From Pseudomonas kilonensis (GTDB taxonomy: Bacteria; Pseudomonadota; Gammaproteobacteria; Pseudomonadales; Pseudomonadaceae), in assembly GCF_001269885.1 (NCBI RefSeq), contig NZ_LHVH01000023.1:1-64000 (forward strand): a DNA stretch of 64,000 bases, written 5' to 3'. The notes beneath the pieces were generated by a model that saw nothing but the letters and a program-made list of their open reading frames with translations, was not told the DNA's origin and ran no database searches. The position numbers and the translations under genes are program-made. This document shows positions 44,028 through 51,870 of this stretch, one piece after another. Each line of letters opens with the position of its first letter. The stretch's first letter is position 1.

Positions 44028-44996
44028 TCAGGCAGGCACGCGGTCGTTGATGGCCGCACGGGCCGTATGGGAAGGCAGTTCGGCAAACAGTTCCTGATAT
44101 TGCGCGGCAAAATGGCTGAGGTGATAGAAACCCCATTGGGCGGCGGCATCGCCGATCGAAAGACGCGACGCCTGGGTGGTCATCAAGGTCCGGCGTACAC
44201 CGTTGAGCCGCACGGAGCGCAAGTAATTGAGCGGGGTCGTCTCGGCAACCGAGCGGAAGCTGTTCTGCACGGTACGTCGACTCACCTGGAGTCGCTGGCA
44301 CAACTCGTCGACGCTGGGCACGTTGTTCAGCTCCGCGGTCGCCAGGCGATGGCACTTCTCGACAATGAAACTGCGCGTGGAGCTTGGCGAACGCTGCTGC
44401 TTATCACAGGCCGGGTCGGTCATGAGTTGCAGCAGCTCGTCGAGCATGGCCTGTTCCAGTTCCAGCTCCCGATCTTGCGCGTTGTCGAGTTCTTCGTTCG
44501 AGAGCGCCTGGGAGAACGCCGCCAGCATCCGACGTCGAGCGTCAGCGTAGCGTTGCGCGGGGAGCCTGATTACGGGTTGGCGGAGTAACTGGCTGATTTC
44601 CTTGGCCGAGGCGGTTTGCGCCAACGCCTGTTCGAACAATTCACGTTCGAAGGTAATGGCCAGCAGTTCCATGCCCATCGGCATGTGGAACATGAACTCT
44701 TCGCCGCCATGAAGAAAGAACAGGCTGCTCTCGTCCACCTCCCGACCCTGCATCCGAATCGAACCCGGGACGGTGATGGGCACGGCAAAGCACATCTTGC
44801 CTCGGGGGGCCACGCCATGCTGCACCACGCGTTGGTTGATCTGCTCGCGGAATACGTGGCAACGCCCTGTCGACAACTGGATCAGCGAACTCTCAGCCGA
44901 ACCGGCGGTTAACTGGTTGTAGTCCTGGTTCCATTCCTGGACGGTGGCGGCGTGGACATGGATGTCACGAAAATGGCTGATGTTCTGATTTTTCAT
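44028..44996 (-). CDS. AraC family transcriptional regulator
   Basis: 322 residues from ATG 44996 (MKNQNISHFRDIHVHAATVQEWNQ); another in-frame ATG at 45092 would add 32 residues and neither start has a strong ribosome site. The N-terminal sensor domain (about 1-190) resembles AraC_binding_2/EutR-type regulators, and the HTH pair fills about 225-315 (VDELCQRLQVSRRTVQNSF and SIGDAAAQWGFYHLSHFAAQYQ). It stands between the permease gene and the divergent aminotransferase gene and likely activates both. Confidence 0.87.
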   Translation of the reverse strand: MKNQNISHFRDIHVHAATVQEWNQDYNQLTAGSAESSLIQLSTGRCHVFREQINQRVVQHGVAPRGKMCFAVPITVPGSIRMQGREVDESSLFFLHGGEEFMFHMPMGMELLAITFERELFEQALAQTASAKEISQLLRQPVIRLPAQRYADARRRMLAAFSQALSNEELDNAQDRELELEQAMLDELLQLMTDPACDKQQRSPSSTRSFIVEKCHRLATAELNNVPSVDELCQRLQVSRRTVQNSFRSVAETTPLNYLRSVRLNGVRRTLMTTQASRLSIGDAAAQWGFYHLSHFAAQYQELFAELPSHTARAAINDRVPA

Positions 44997-45211
44997 GATG
45001 TCGAAAGCCTCGGCCAAGATTCTTGTTTTTAGAATGCCTTGTTGCGCGATATTCTCACAATAAGAGAATTCCGCAACTTTTCTTTGGATCATGTCAGCGC
45101 TCTGGTGCTGACGCTCTAGACGGCCCGCCCAATGTGCCGATTCGGGCTACCGGCCAGGCACGGGCCACGAGGATGATCGGGACACTGAAACCGACATCCT
45201 GAGAGACCGTC

Positions 45212-46585
45212 ATGAGTGAAGCCAAACTAGAATCCCTCCATTTCGCCGATGCCCCGCAGATTTCCACCGCCATTCCTGGCCCCAGGACCACCGAGGCCCT
45301 GGCGCTGTCGGCGCGTACCGAGTCGATGGCACGCGGCGGCGCACGCATGCCCGTGGCCATGGACCGGGCCTTCGGCGCGACCTTCAAGGACGCCGATGGC
45401 AACACCTACATCGACCTGTCCGCTGGTGTGGGCGTCAGCAGCGTAGGCCGTTGCCATCCGAAGGTGGTGCAGGCCATTCGCGAACAGTCCGAAGTGCTGA
45501 TGCATGCCTTGGAAGTCAACAGCACGCGGCGCACCGAACTGGCCGCCAAGCTCTCCGAGATCGCGCCCGACGGCTTGCGCGGTGACTGCATCACCTTCTT
45601 CACGCAAAGCGGCAGCGATGCGCTGGAGGCGGCGATCAAGTTCGCCAAGCGCGTCACCGGGCGGCACCAGATCATCGCCTTCCACGGCGGCTACCACGGC
45701 GTGTGGAACGCCTCCGGTGCGCTGACCACAGGCACGGCCTACCGCAAGGGCTACGGCGCCCAGATGGGGGGTGTCATTCATGCGCCCTACCCTTATGCCT
45801 ACCGTTTCCCCTTCGACACCACGCACAAAAGCGCCGAGCAGATTGCCGGCGACTACGTGGATTACCTGCTGAACACCCCCTACACCGCCGCCGATGACGT
45901 GGCCGCCGTGATCGTGGAACCGGTGCAGGGCGAAGGCGGTTACGTGCCACCCTCACCCGAGTTCCTGCAACTGTTGCGCAAGGCCTGCGACCGCAGCGGT
46001 GCGCTGCTGATCGTCGATGAAGTGCAGTCCGGCGCCGGACGTACCGGCAAGATGTGGGCGGTCGAGCACTCGGGCGTGAAGCCCGACATGCTCACCTTCG
46101 GCAAGGGCATCGGCAGCGACTTGCCGATGGCGGGCCTGATCATGCGTTCGGACCTGGCAGCCGCGATTCCTGACGGATCGATGCCCAACACCTTCGCCGC
46201 CAACTCGTTGTCCGCCGCGGTGGCGCTGACCAACATCAGCATCCTCCAGGACCCGGAACTCGATCTGCTCAACCGCGCTCACACGCTGGGGCTGGAAGCG
46301 CAGGAACGTATTCGTGGCTTCGACAGCCCATTGGTCGGTGAAGTCCGCGGTCGCGGCCTGATGATCGGGATTGAGCTGGTCGAGGACCCGGTCACCAAGG
46401 CGCCACTGGCACCGGAAAAGATCGGCCAACTCATGGGTTACCTGCTGAGCCACGGCGTGCTGATGATTCCCTGTGGTCGCTACAGCAACGTGATGCGCGT
46501 CATGCCTTCGTTGACGATCTCACGAGCGTTGTTCTTCAAGGCACTGGACATCTTTGGCGACGCCCTGGCCTCCCTCAAGGGATGA
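45212..46585 (+). CDS. class III PLP aminotransferase (GABA/diaminobutyrate type)
   Basis: 457 residues. Subgroup II/class III features: FFTQSGSDALEAAIKFAKRVTG (about 131-152, quoted in part) with the phosphate-binding segment, AVIVEPVQGEGGYVPP (about 233-248), LIVDEVQSGAGRTGKMWA with the PLP-ring Asp (about 268) and LTFGKGIGSDLPMAG with the Schiff-base Lys (about 297). It transfers an omega-amino group to 2-oxoglutarate or pyruvate. The following aldehyde dehydrogenase would oxidise the resulting semialdehyde, as in GABA or polyamine catabolism. Gap to the next gene is 44 bp. Confidence 0.9.
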   Translation: MSEAKLESLHFADAPQISTAIPGPRTTEALALSARTESMARGGARMPVAMDRAFGATFKDADGNTYIDLSAGVGVSSVGRCHPKVVQAIREQSEVLMHALEVNSTRRTELAAKLSEIAPDGLRGDCITFFTQSGSDALEAAIKFAKRVTGRHQIIAFHGGYHGVWNASGALTTGTAYRKGYGAQMGGVIHAPYPYAYRFPFDTTHKSAEQIAGDYVDYLLNTPYTAADDVAAVIVEPVQGEGGYVPPSPEFLQLLRKACDRSGALLIVDEVQSGAGRTGKMWAVEHSGVKPDMLTFGKGIGSDLPMAGLIMRSDLAAAIPDGSMPNTFAANSLSAAVALTNISILQDPELDLLNRAHTLGLEAQERIRGFDSPLVGEVRGRGLMIGIELVEDPVTKAPLAPEKIGQLMGYLLSHGVLMIPCGRYSNVMRVMPSLTISRALFFKALDIFGDALASLKG

Positions 46586-46629
46586 GGTGTGCATACCCCG
46601 GCTACTCCACATCACTCAGGGACTGCAAA

Positions 46630-48084
46630 ATGACTCAACGCTTGAACCACTTCATCGAAGGCGCGTCCTTCGAGGCCTCCGACGGGCGTCGCATCACACT
46701 CGTCGACCCCGTGACAGAACAGATCTACGGCAGCTCCGCGCGCGGCACGGCCCAGGACGTGGACCGCGCCGTAGCGGCGGCACTCAGCCAACTTGAGGGT
46801 GGCGCCTGGAGCCAGCTCGATGGCGCCCAGCGTGGCCGGCTGTTGTCGAAGCTGGCGGACCTGGTGGAGCGCGACACCGACGTGCTGGCTGACCTGGACG
46901 CCAATGCCATCGGGCGCTCACCGATCGAGCCGCGCCGGCTGGACGTACCCAATGCCATCGCCAACCTGCGCGCCGCCGCCGGCTGGGCCAACCAGTTGGA
47001 GGGCCGCACCATTCCCACCGGCGGCTACTTCGGCACCAAGGCCCTCTCGTACACGATCCGCGAGCCGGTGGGCGTGGTTGGCGCCATCGTTCCCTGGAAC
47101 TCGCCGCTGATGATCACGGTCTGGAAGCTCGCCGCTTTGCTGGCGGCCGGCTGCACCGTGGTCATCAAGCCTTCGGAAGAAACGCCACAGTCGGCCCTGC
47201 ACCTGGCGGCGCTGGCTCAGGAAGCGGGCTTTCCTGACGGGGTGATCAACGTGGTCACCGGCTATGGCAACGAGGTGGGACGCGCCCTGTGCGAGCACCC
47301 GCACGTCGCCAAGATCAGCTTCACCGGCAGCCCCGAGGCCGGACGCGAAATCCAGCGCACCGCTGGCGTACTTTTCAAGCACGTGGCACTGGAGCTAGGC
47401 GGCAAGAGCCCACAGATTGTCTTCGACGACGCCTCATTCGAGGACGCGCTGTTCGGTTGCTCGCTCGGCCTGTTCGCCAACCAGGGACAGATCTGCGCGG
47501 CCGGCTCGCGCATCCTGGTCCAACGCAGCCTCGCAGATCGCTTCGCCGCGGCGCTTGCCGATGCCGCGCGAGCCGTCAAGGTCGGCGACCCTCGCGAACC
47601 CGGCGTGCAGATGGGGCCGGTGGCCAAGAAGGCGCAACTGGATCGCGTTAACCGATATATCCAACTGGGCATCGACCAAGGCGCCACCCTATTGGCCGGC
47701 GGTGTATCGAACCCTGAGCAGGGCTGGTTTGTCCGGCCGACGATCTTCGCCAACGCCCGCAATGACATGGCAATCGCCCGGGACGAGATCTTCGGCCCCG
47801 TTGGCACGGTGATCACGTTCGACAGCGAAGATGAGGCGATCGCGCTGGCCAACGATTCCAACTATGGCCTGGCGGCCACGGTCTGGACAAGCGACCTGGT
47901 GCGAGCGCACCGCGTCGCCGCAGCAGTCAAGGCCGGTGCCGTGGGCATCAACTGCTGGAGCCCGCTGGACGCCAACCTGCCCTGGGGCGGCGTCAAGTCC
48001 AGTGGCGTTGGCCGTGAAGGCGGATTTAGCGGCGCGCTGGCCTATACCGAGGAGAAAGTCATCACCGTACTGCTACCCAACTGA
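46630..48084 (+). CDS. aldehyde dehydrogenase (NAD(P)+)
   Basis: 484 residues from ATG 46630 (MTQRLNHFIEG) behind AGGGA; the frame is open 16 codons upstream, overlapping the aminotransferase stop. The ALDH active site is complete: Asn in IVPWNSPLM (about 156), GSPEAGREI near 232, the general-base Glu in VALELGGKSPQ (about 255) and the catalytic Cys in NQGQICAAGSR (about 289). It should oxidise the semialdehyde formed by the preceding transaminase to an acid. In contrast to the gapN-like gene at 12595, nothing is missing. Confidence 0.92.
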   Translation: MTQRLNHFIEGASFEASDGRRITLVDPVTEQIYGSSARGTAQDVDRAVAAALSQLEGGAWSQLDGAQRGRLLSKLADLVERDTDVLADLDANAIGRSPIEPRRLDVPNAIANLRAAAGWANQLEGRTIPTGGYFGTKALSYTIREPVGVVGAIVPWNSPLMITVWKLAALLAAGCTVVIKPSEETPQSALHLAALAQEAGFPDGVINVVTGYGNEVGRALCEHPHVAKISFTGSPEAGREIQRTAGVLFKHVALELGGKSPQIVFDDASFEDALFGCSLGLFANQGQICAAGSRILVQRSLADRFAAALADAARAVKVGDPREPGVQMGPVAKKAQLDRVNRYIQLGIDQGATLLAGGVSNPEQGWFVRPTIFANARNDMAIARDEIFGPVGTVITFDSEDEAIALANDSNYGLAATVWTSDLVRAHRVAAAVKAGAVGINCWSPLDANLPWGGVKSSGVGREGGFSGALAYTEEKVITVLLPN

Positions 48085-48182
48085 GAACAAAAACCTGCAC
48101 TGACCGGACCACCCCTGTGTCATAGAGGGTGGCCGTTCAAACGTGCATTTTCGATGCCTTGATGATCGATGGAGAGACCGCG

Positions 48183-48746
48183 ATGAATCCGGTAAATCAA
48201 ACAATAATTGATCGGTATCCGACATCCCTGCGTATGTTGCACTGGGTGCGCGCCGTGCTCATCGCCGGCCTCCTCTGGGCGGGCTGGCACATGACCGGGC
48301 TCGATGACGAAGTGGCGAGCAAATATGAGCTCTACTACCCGTGGCACAAATCCTTTGGGGTGCTGGCGTTTCTGCTGGTCCTGATTCAGATCGCCCTGCG
48401 TGTGCGCACCCCCCGGCTGCCGCAACCGCCGGAGACGCTGGCGCGGTACGAGAGAGTTTCGTCAAGGCTTGCGCACCGTACCCTGTATGCACTGCTGGTG
48501 ATCGTGCCGTTGATGGGCTATTCGATGTCGAGCACCTACACGATGAGTGACGGGGTGTTCTTTTTTGGGGTGAACCTTCCCGAGCTGCTGAGCAAGAATG
48601 ACGACTGGTTCGTTGTCTTCCAATGGCTGCATAAAGTGCTCGCCTACACCCTGCTCGGCCTGATCGTGGTGCATATTGCCGGTGCCCTCAAACACCGGTT
48701 TTATGATCGCGACCCTCGAAACGATGTTCTGCGCCGCATGCTGTGA
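48183..48746 (+). CDS. cytochrome b561 (di-heme inner-membrane protein)
   Basis: 187 residues from ATG 48183 (MNPVNQTIIDRYPTSLRMLHW) with GGAGAGA upstream. Four hydrophobic helices with the family's histidines: RMLHWVRAV (about 20), YPWHKSFGVLAFLLV (about 53), FQWLHKVLAYTLLGLIVVHIAGALKHRF (quoted family site, about 145-170) giving two axial-ligand pairs. CybB-type proteins transfer electrons between ubiquinol and periplasmic acceptors such as superoxide. It is 98 bp after the aldehyde dehydrogenase on the same strand; functional linkage is uncertain. Confidence 0.92.
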   Translation: MNPVNQTIIDRYPTSLRMLHWVRAVLIAGLLWAGWHMTGLDDEVASKYELYYPWHKSFGVLAFLLVLIQIALRVRTPRLPQPPETLARYERVSSRLAHRTLYALLVIVPLMGYSMSSTYTMSDGVFFFGVNLPELLSKNDDWFVVFQWLHKVLAYTLLGLIVVHIAGALKHRFYDRDPRNDVLRRML

Positions 48747-48784
48747 CGCTGACTTGACGAGGCATCGGCGCGGTCCTCAGATGT

Positions 48785-49192
48785 TCAGCGCTGAGCCTTT
48801 GCCCCACCTTCGGCACCTACGACAAACCAGAACGCCAGCCCCAGGGCAACCTCCACCAGCACCGCTGGCAAGATGCCCGACTCCACATGTCCCACGGCCC
48901 ACTCGCCCAGCCCCAGCAGCGCAAGCAGCAGGCACGTGGTGACAAACCCCGCCACCACGGCGGTTCGCCCTGGCGAGGGCGGCGCATTGCGTGCCAATAG
49001 CAACGCGACACCAATGCCCACGTAGAGTGGTGCTGCACGCCGGCCTACCAACCCCGTGGTACCGCCATCGAAGACCACGCCCCAATTGGCCAACAACGTG
49101 GCCGGCGCGAACAACCAGATGGCCGCCAACGCAAAAAACAACAGCGCCGAGACGATCGCCAGATAACGGAAAGCGCGCGAAGCGGTGTTCAT
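48785..49192 (-). CDS. small four-helix membrane protein, unknown function
   Basis: 135 residues with four hydrophobic segments (about 10-30, 48-66, 76-96, 105-126) and no recognised domain. It begins with MNTASRAFRYLAIVS, a positive-inside start. Its ATG overlaps the stop of the AcuI-like reductase by 4 bp (ATGA), so it is co-translated as third gene of the SDR/reductase operon. DUF4345-like proteins look similar, but I cannot confirm the family. Confidence 0.75.
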   Translation of the reverse strand: MNTASRAFRYLAIVSALLFFALAAIWLFAPATLLANWGVVFDGGTTGLVGRRAAPLYVGIGVALLLARNAPPSPGRTAVVAGFVTTCLLLALLGLGEWAVGHVESGILPAVLVEVALGLAFWFVVGAEGGAKAQR

Positions 49193-50175
49193 GCGTTAAC
49201 GTCCACGACAGTGCGCCCGCGCACCTTGCCTTCCAGCACCCGCGCGGCAACGGCCGGAACCTCTGCCAAGCCAACCACCTGGGTGGTGCGGGCCAGCTTG
49301 CTCAAATCAAGGTCCTGGGCGAGTCGCGACCATGCTTGCAGGCGCACCGCTTGCGGAGCATTGACCGAATCGATACCGGCCAGGGTCACGTTGCGCAGGA
49401 TAAAAGGCAGTACCGAGCCAGGCAGATCCGCGCCTTGGGCCAGCCCGAAGGCAGCGACAACGCCGCGATATTGGGTCTGTGCCAAGGCATTGGCCAGAGT
49501 GTGGCTGCCCACCGAATCAATGACGCCAGCCCAGCGCTCCTTGGCGATTGGCGCGCCCGGCTGCGACAAGGTGTTGCGGTCGATGACCTGTGTCGCCCCA
49601 AGGTCGCGCAGGTAGTCGCCCTCCTCTTGCCGTCCGGTCGAGGCGATCACTCGATAGCCCAGGCCCGACAGCAGAGCGATGGCCACCGAGCCGGCGCCGC
49701 CGCTGGCACCGGTGACCAGGATATCGCCACGATCTGGGGTCAGCCCGCCATGCTCCAATGCCAGGACACTGAGCATCGCCGTGTAGCCTGCGGTGCCGAT
49801 GGCCATGGCTGCCTGGGTCGAGAATACTTCCGGGATTTTTACCAGCCAGTCACCGCTCACCCGCGCCTTCTGCGCAAAGCCGCCGTGGTGGGTCTGGCTC
49901 AGCCCCCAGCCGTTGACCAGCACCCGGTCGCCGGCCTCGAACCCCGGGTGGCTGGATGTTTCGACGATACCGGCGAAGTCGATGCCCGGAATCAACGGAA
50001 ACTGGCGAATGACGGGGGAGCGTCCGCTGAGGGCCATGGCGTCCTTGTAGTTCACGGTCGAGAACTCGATCGCGACGGTGACGTCACCGGGCATCAGGTC
50101 CTCGTCCTTGAAGTCGACCAACTGGGTCGAGATCGCGTCGCCGGTTTTGCTCGAGAGCAGCGCTTTGAATGTCAT
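49189..50175 (-). CDS. YhdH/AcuI-type MDR oxidoreductase (acrylyl-CoA reductase family)
   Basis: 328 residues from ATG 50175 (MTFKALLSSKTGD) with AGGAAA upstream; 20 upstream codons overlap the preceding gene end and lack a ribosome site. Family hallmarks: STVNYKDAMALSGRSPV (about 39-55), PLIPGIDFAGIV (about 60-71), VTGASGGAGSVAIALL for NADPH binding (about 151-166) and RVIASTGRQEEGDYLRDLGA (about 171-190). AcuI reduces acryloyl-CoA to propionyl-CoA; relatives reduce quinones or enones. It is the middle gene of a three-gene operon with an SDR upstream (38 bp) and a membrane protein overlapping downstream. Confidence 0.88.
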   Translation of the reverse strand: MTFKALLSSKTGDAISTQLVDFKDEDLMPGDVTVAIEFSTVNYKDAMALSGRSPVIRQFPLIPGIDFAGIVETSSHPGFEAGDRVLVNGWGLSQTHHGGFAQKARVSGDWLVKIPEVFSTQAAMAIGTAGYTAMLSVLALEHGGLTPDRGDILVTGASGGAGSVAIALLSGLGYRVIASTGRQEEGDYLRDLGATQVIDRNTLSQPGAPIAKERWAGVIDSVGSHTLANALAQTQYRGVVAAFGLAQGADLPGSVLPFILRNVTLAGIDSVNAPQAVRLQAWSRLAQDLDLSKLARTTQVVGLAEVPAVAARVLEGKVRGRTVVDVNA

Positions 50176-50213
50176 GGTTTTTTCCTGTTCGTTCAAACGG
50201 ATCGTCATCGCTG

Positions 50214-51047
50214 TCAGCGTGCCTGAGCAGGCCATTTGGTTTCGAGTTGCAACGCCTTGCGGATACCCGTGTCCAGCAAGCGCGCAGGAGCAAAGTTGCG
50301 CAGAAACTGCAACTGGCCGGCCGCCTTGCCAGCGGTATAGCGCAACTTCGGACGCTCGGCCCGCGCGGCCTGGAGTACCACATCGGCCACTACGTCGGGG
50401 CCATCGGCGGTCGCCATGGCCTGGCTTACCACTTTCGTCACTTTTACCCGAACGTCTTCGTACACGTCGAGTCTAGCGTCGGGTTGGAGGTTGTTGCTCT
50501 CGAATTGAGTCTTGGTATAGCCGGGCTCGACAACCGTGACCCTGATGCCGTGGGTACGCAATTCGTGATCCAGCGCTTGCGAATAACCTTCCACCGCATG
50601 CTTGCTGGCTGAATAGAGGGCGGCATAAGGAACCGGCACGACGCCGAGGATAGAGCCGATGTTGATGATGCGGCCAGCGCCCAGGCGTCGCATGTGCGGC
50701 ACCACCGCGCGCGTCGTGCGTACGATGCCGAGGAAGTTGGTATCGAAAAGGGCCTTGGCCTGCTCGACTGAACTCTCCTCCGCTGCTGCGGGCGCGATGC
50801 CGAAGCCGGCATTGTTGACCAACAGATCGATCCGCCCCTCCAACGTCAGCAACTCCTGGATGGCCGCTTCGACGCTGGCATCGTCAGTGACATCGAGCAC
50901 CAACAGTGGAAACCCCTGCTGCCCCGCCTGCCCGCCGCGTCGGCTGGTGCCGTAGACGCTGTAGCCTGCGGCCACGAGCTTGTGTGCAATGGCTTCGCCG
51001 ATGCCGGATGAAGCGCCGGTCACTAACGCTACGGGTTTGTTGATCAT
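50214..51047 (-). CDS. short-chain dehydrogenase/reductase
   Basis: 277 residues from ATG 51047, which is 8 bp from AAGGA; an adjacent ATG at 51050 would add one Met with 5 bp spacing. Classical SDR: ALVTGASSGIGEAIA (about 7-21), LLVNNAGFGIAP (about 77-88), the Ser in INIGSILG and the Tyr-Lys pair in YAALYSASKHAVEGY (about 143-157). It reduces a carbonyl or oxidises an alcohol with NAD(P)(H); the substrate is unknown. It is the first gene of the operon and has two palindromes 79-134 bp upstream. Confidence 0.9.
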   Translation of the reverse strand: MINKPVALVTGASSGIGEAIAHKLVAAGYSVYGTSRRGGQAGQQGFPLLVLDVTDDASVEAAIQELLTLEGRIDLLVNNAGFGIAPAAAEESSVEQAKALFDTNFLGIVRTTRAVVPHMRRLGAGRIINIGSILGVVPVPYAALYSASKHAVEGYSQALDHELRTHGIRVTVVEPGYTKTQFESNNLQPDARLDVYEDVRVKVTKVVSQAMATADGPDVVADVVLQAARAERPKLRYTAGKAAGQLQFLRNFAPARLLDTGIRKALQLETKWPAQAR

Positions 51048-51125
51048 CATGACTTTCCTTCCGGCTATCGACGTTTTTCCGGTCAGAAGATCGCAACTGT
51101 GCTCTTGGATCATCGACTGGCAGCC

Positions 51126-51143
51126 TTATGATGATGATCATAA
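51126..51143. promoter_or_regulatory. 18-bp palindrome upstream of SDR operon
   Basis: TTATGAT-GATG-ATCATAA is a perfect 7-bp inverted repeat around 4 bp, 79 bp upstream of the SDR start. Its size suits a MarR or TetR family dimer. Confidence 0.5.
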
Positions 51144-51161
51144 TCGTAGCGGTCAATCATT

Positions 51162-51181
51162 TTGATGCTGATCGACATCAA
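51162..51181. promoter_or_regulatory. 20-bp palindrome upstream of SDR operon
   Basis: TTGATG-CTGATCGA-CATCAA is a perfect 6-bp inverted repeat around 8 bp with a GATC core, 18 bp beyond the first palindrome. It is not an Anr box because the spacing is wrong. Confidence 0.45.
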
Positions 51182-51304
51182 TAATGCAGATCGCAGCGTT
51201 GCTTCCAGCCCTTGAATAAATCAGTTCTGTTTCTGCGGCCACTTAAACTTTCGGGAAAAGCGCAAAAATGCCTCACCAATGGTTATGGGTTAGTCACATG
51301 GCTA

Positions 51305-51386
51305 TTGGGCTTGCTCGCGAAGGCGGTGTCATAGCCGATGAAGATGCTGGATGTGCTGGCCTCATCGCGAGCAAGCTCGCTCCCAC
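51305..51386. repeat. REP/BIME-type element, one arm degenerate
   Basis: The right arm TCGCGAGCAAGCTCGCTCCCAC is intact. The left arm keeps only GGGCTTGCTCGCGAAGG and lacks GTGGGAGC, so the hairpin is incomplete. The spacer resembles that of the REP at 15738. Confidence 0.7.
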
Positions 51387-51433
51387 AGGAGGTCTGTGTT
51401 GGATATGAATTTTGTGTCCGCTGAAGATTGAAT

Positions 51434-51521
51434 GTGGGAGCGAGCTTGCTCGCGATGACGGTAGTTCAGTCACATGGATGTTGGGCTTGCTGGCCTCATC
51501 GCGAGCAAGCTCGCTCCCACA
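51434..51521. repeat. REP/BIME-type inverted repeat
   Basis: GTGGGAGCGAGCTTGCTCGCGATGA is mirrored by TCATCGCGAGCAAGCTCGCTCCCAC, a perfect 25-bp inverted pair, 48 bp after the previous element. Confidence 0.85.
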
Positions 51522-51556
51522 GGAGGAGCGCGGTCCACGAAGAACCAGGTCGGCTA

Positions 51557-51865
51557 TCAGGCCGCCTCGCGGTGGACGTTGATCTCGGGCGCCCCGTTAA
51601 CCACGATGGCCGAACGCAGGCATTGATCCGTGGGCACCTCGGCATGGATGCCGAGGTAGCCGCGCTGGGCCATGGATGGCCCTTCGCGGCGGGCCCACGG
51701 AGCAATGCCGGAGTGAGGGCATGCCGAGCCTAGGCGAGGCACCGAGTGGTGGGGCAAAAGCGCTTTGGTTACTTTCGACTGGGCCGGCTTCCGGGCTTTT
51801 CGAAAGTGACCCGCCGTCAGGGCGGAACCATAAGCGGCCGTTACCGCAGCAACGGATATACACAC
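51557..51865. repeat. hairpin-rich non-coding element (putative dispersed Pseudomonas repeat)
   Basis: Several perfect dyads are packed here: ACCTCGGCAT-GG-ATGCCGAGGT (51636-51657), GGGCCAT-GG-ATGGCCC (51667-51682), AAAGCGCTTT (51757-51766) and ACTTTCGA/TCGAAAGT (51771-51807). A 102-codon minus frame runs through it but looks like a by-product. The string GCAAAAGCGCTTTGGTTACTT and the motif CCGTTACCGCAGCAACGGAT resemble sequence I recall between genes across fluorescent pseudomonads; the recollection is unverified. Confidence 0.45.
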
Positions 51866-51870
51866 GCCCC

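Larger units (their letters stand above)
51048..51870. other. ~820-bp intergenic region: palindromes, REP pairs and a second repeat element
   Basis: The left part carries the promoter region of the SDR operon with two palindromes. The middle has two REP-type blocks (51305-51386 and 51434-51521). The right part (51525-51870) is a hairpin-rich non-coding element described separately. Open frames in all of these look spurious. Confidence 0.6.

Noticed and set aside
48109..48132. CCACCC...GGGTGG hairpin after the aldehyde dehydrogenase gene
   Set aside because: A 6-bp stem with a 12-nt loop and no T-run is too weak to call a terminator.
51162..51181. TTGATG...CATCAA considered as an Anr/FNR box
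   Set aside because: The half-sites are 8 bp apart and lack the TTGAT-N4-ATCAA spacing.
51557..51865. 102-codon minus frame in the hairpin-rich region
   Set aside because: It coincides with stacked dyads, which explain its composition better than coding does.
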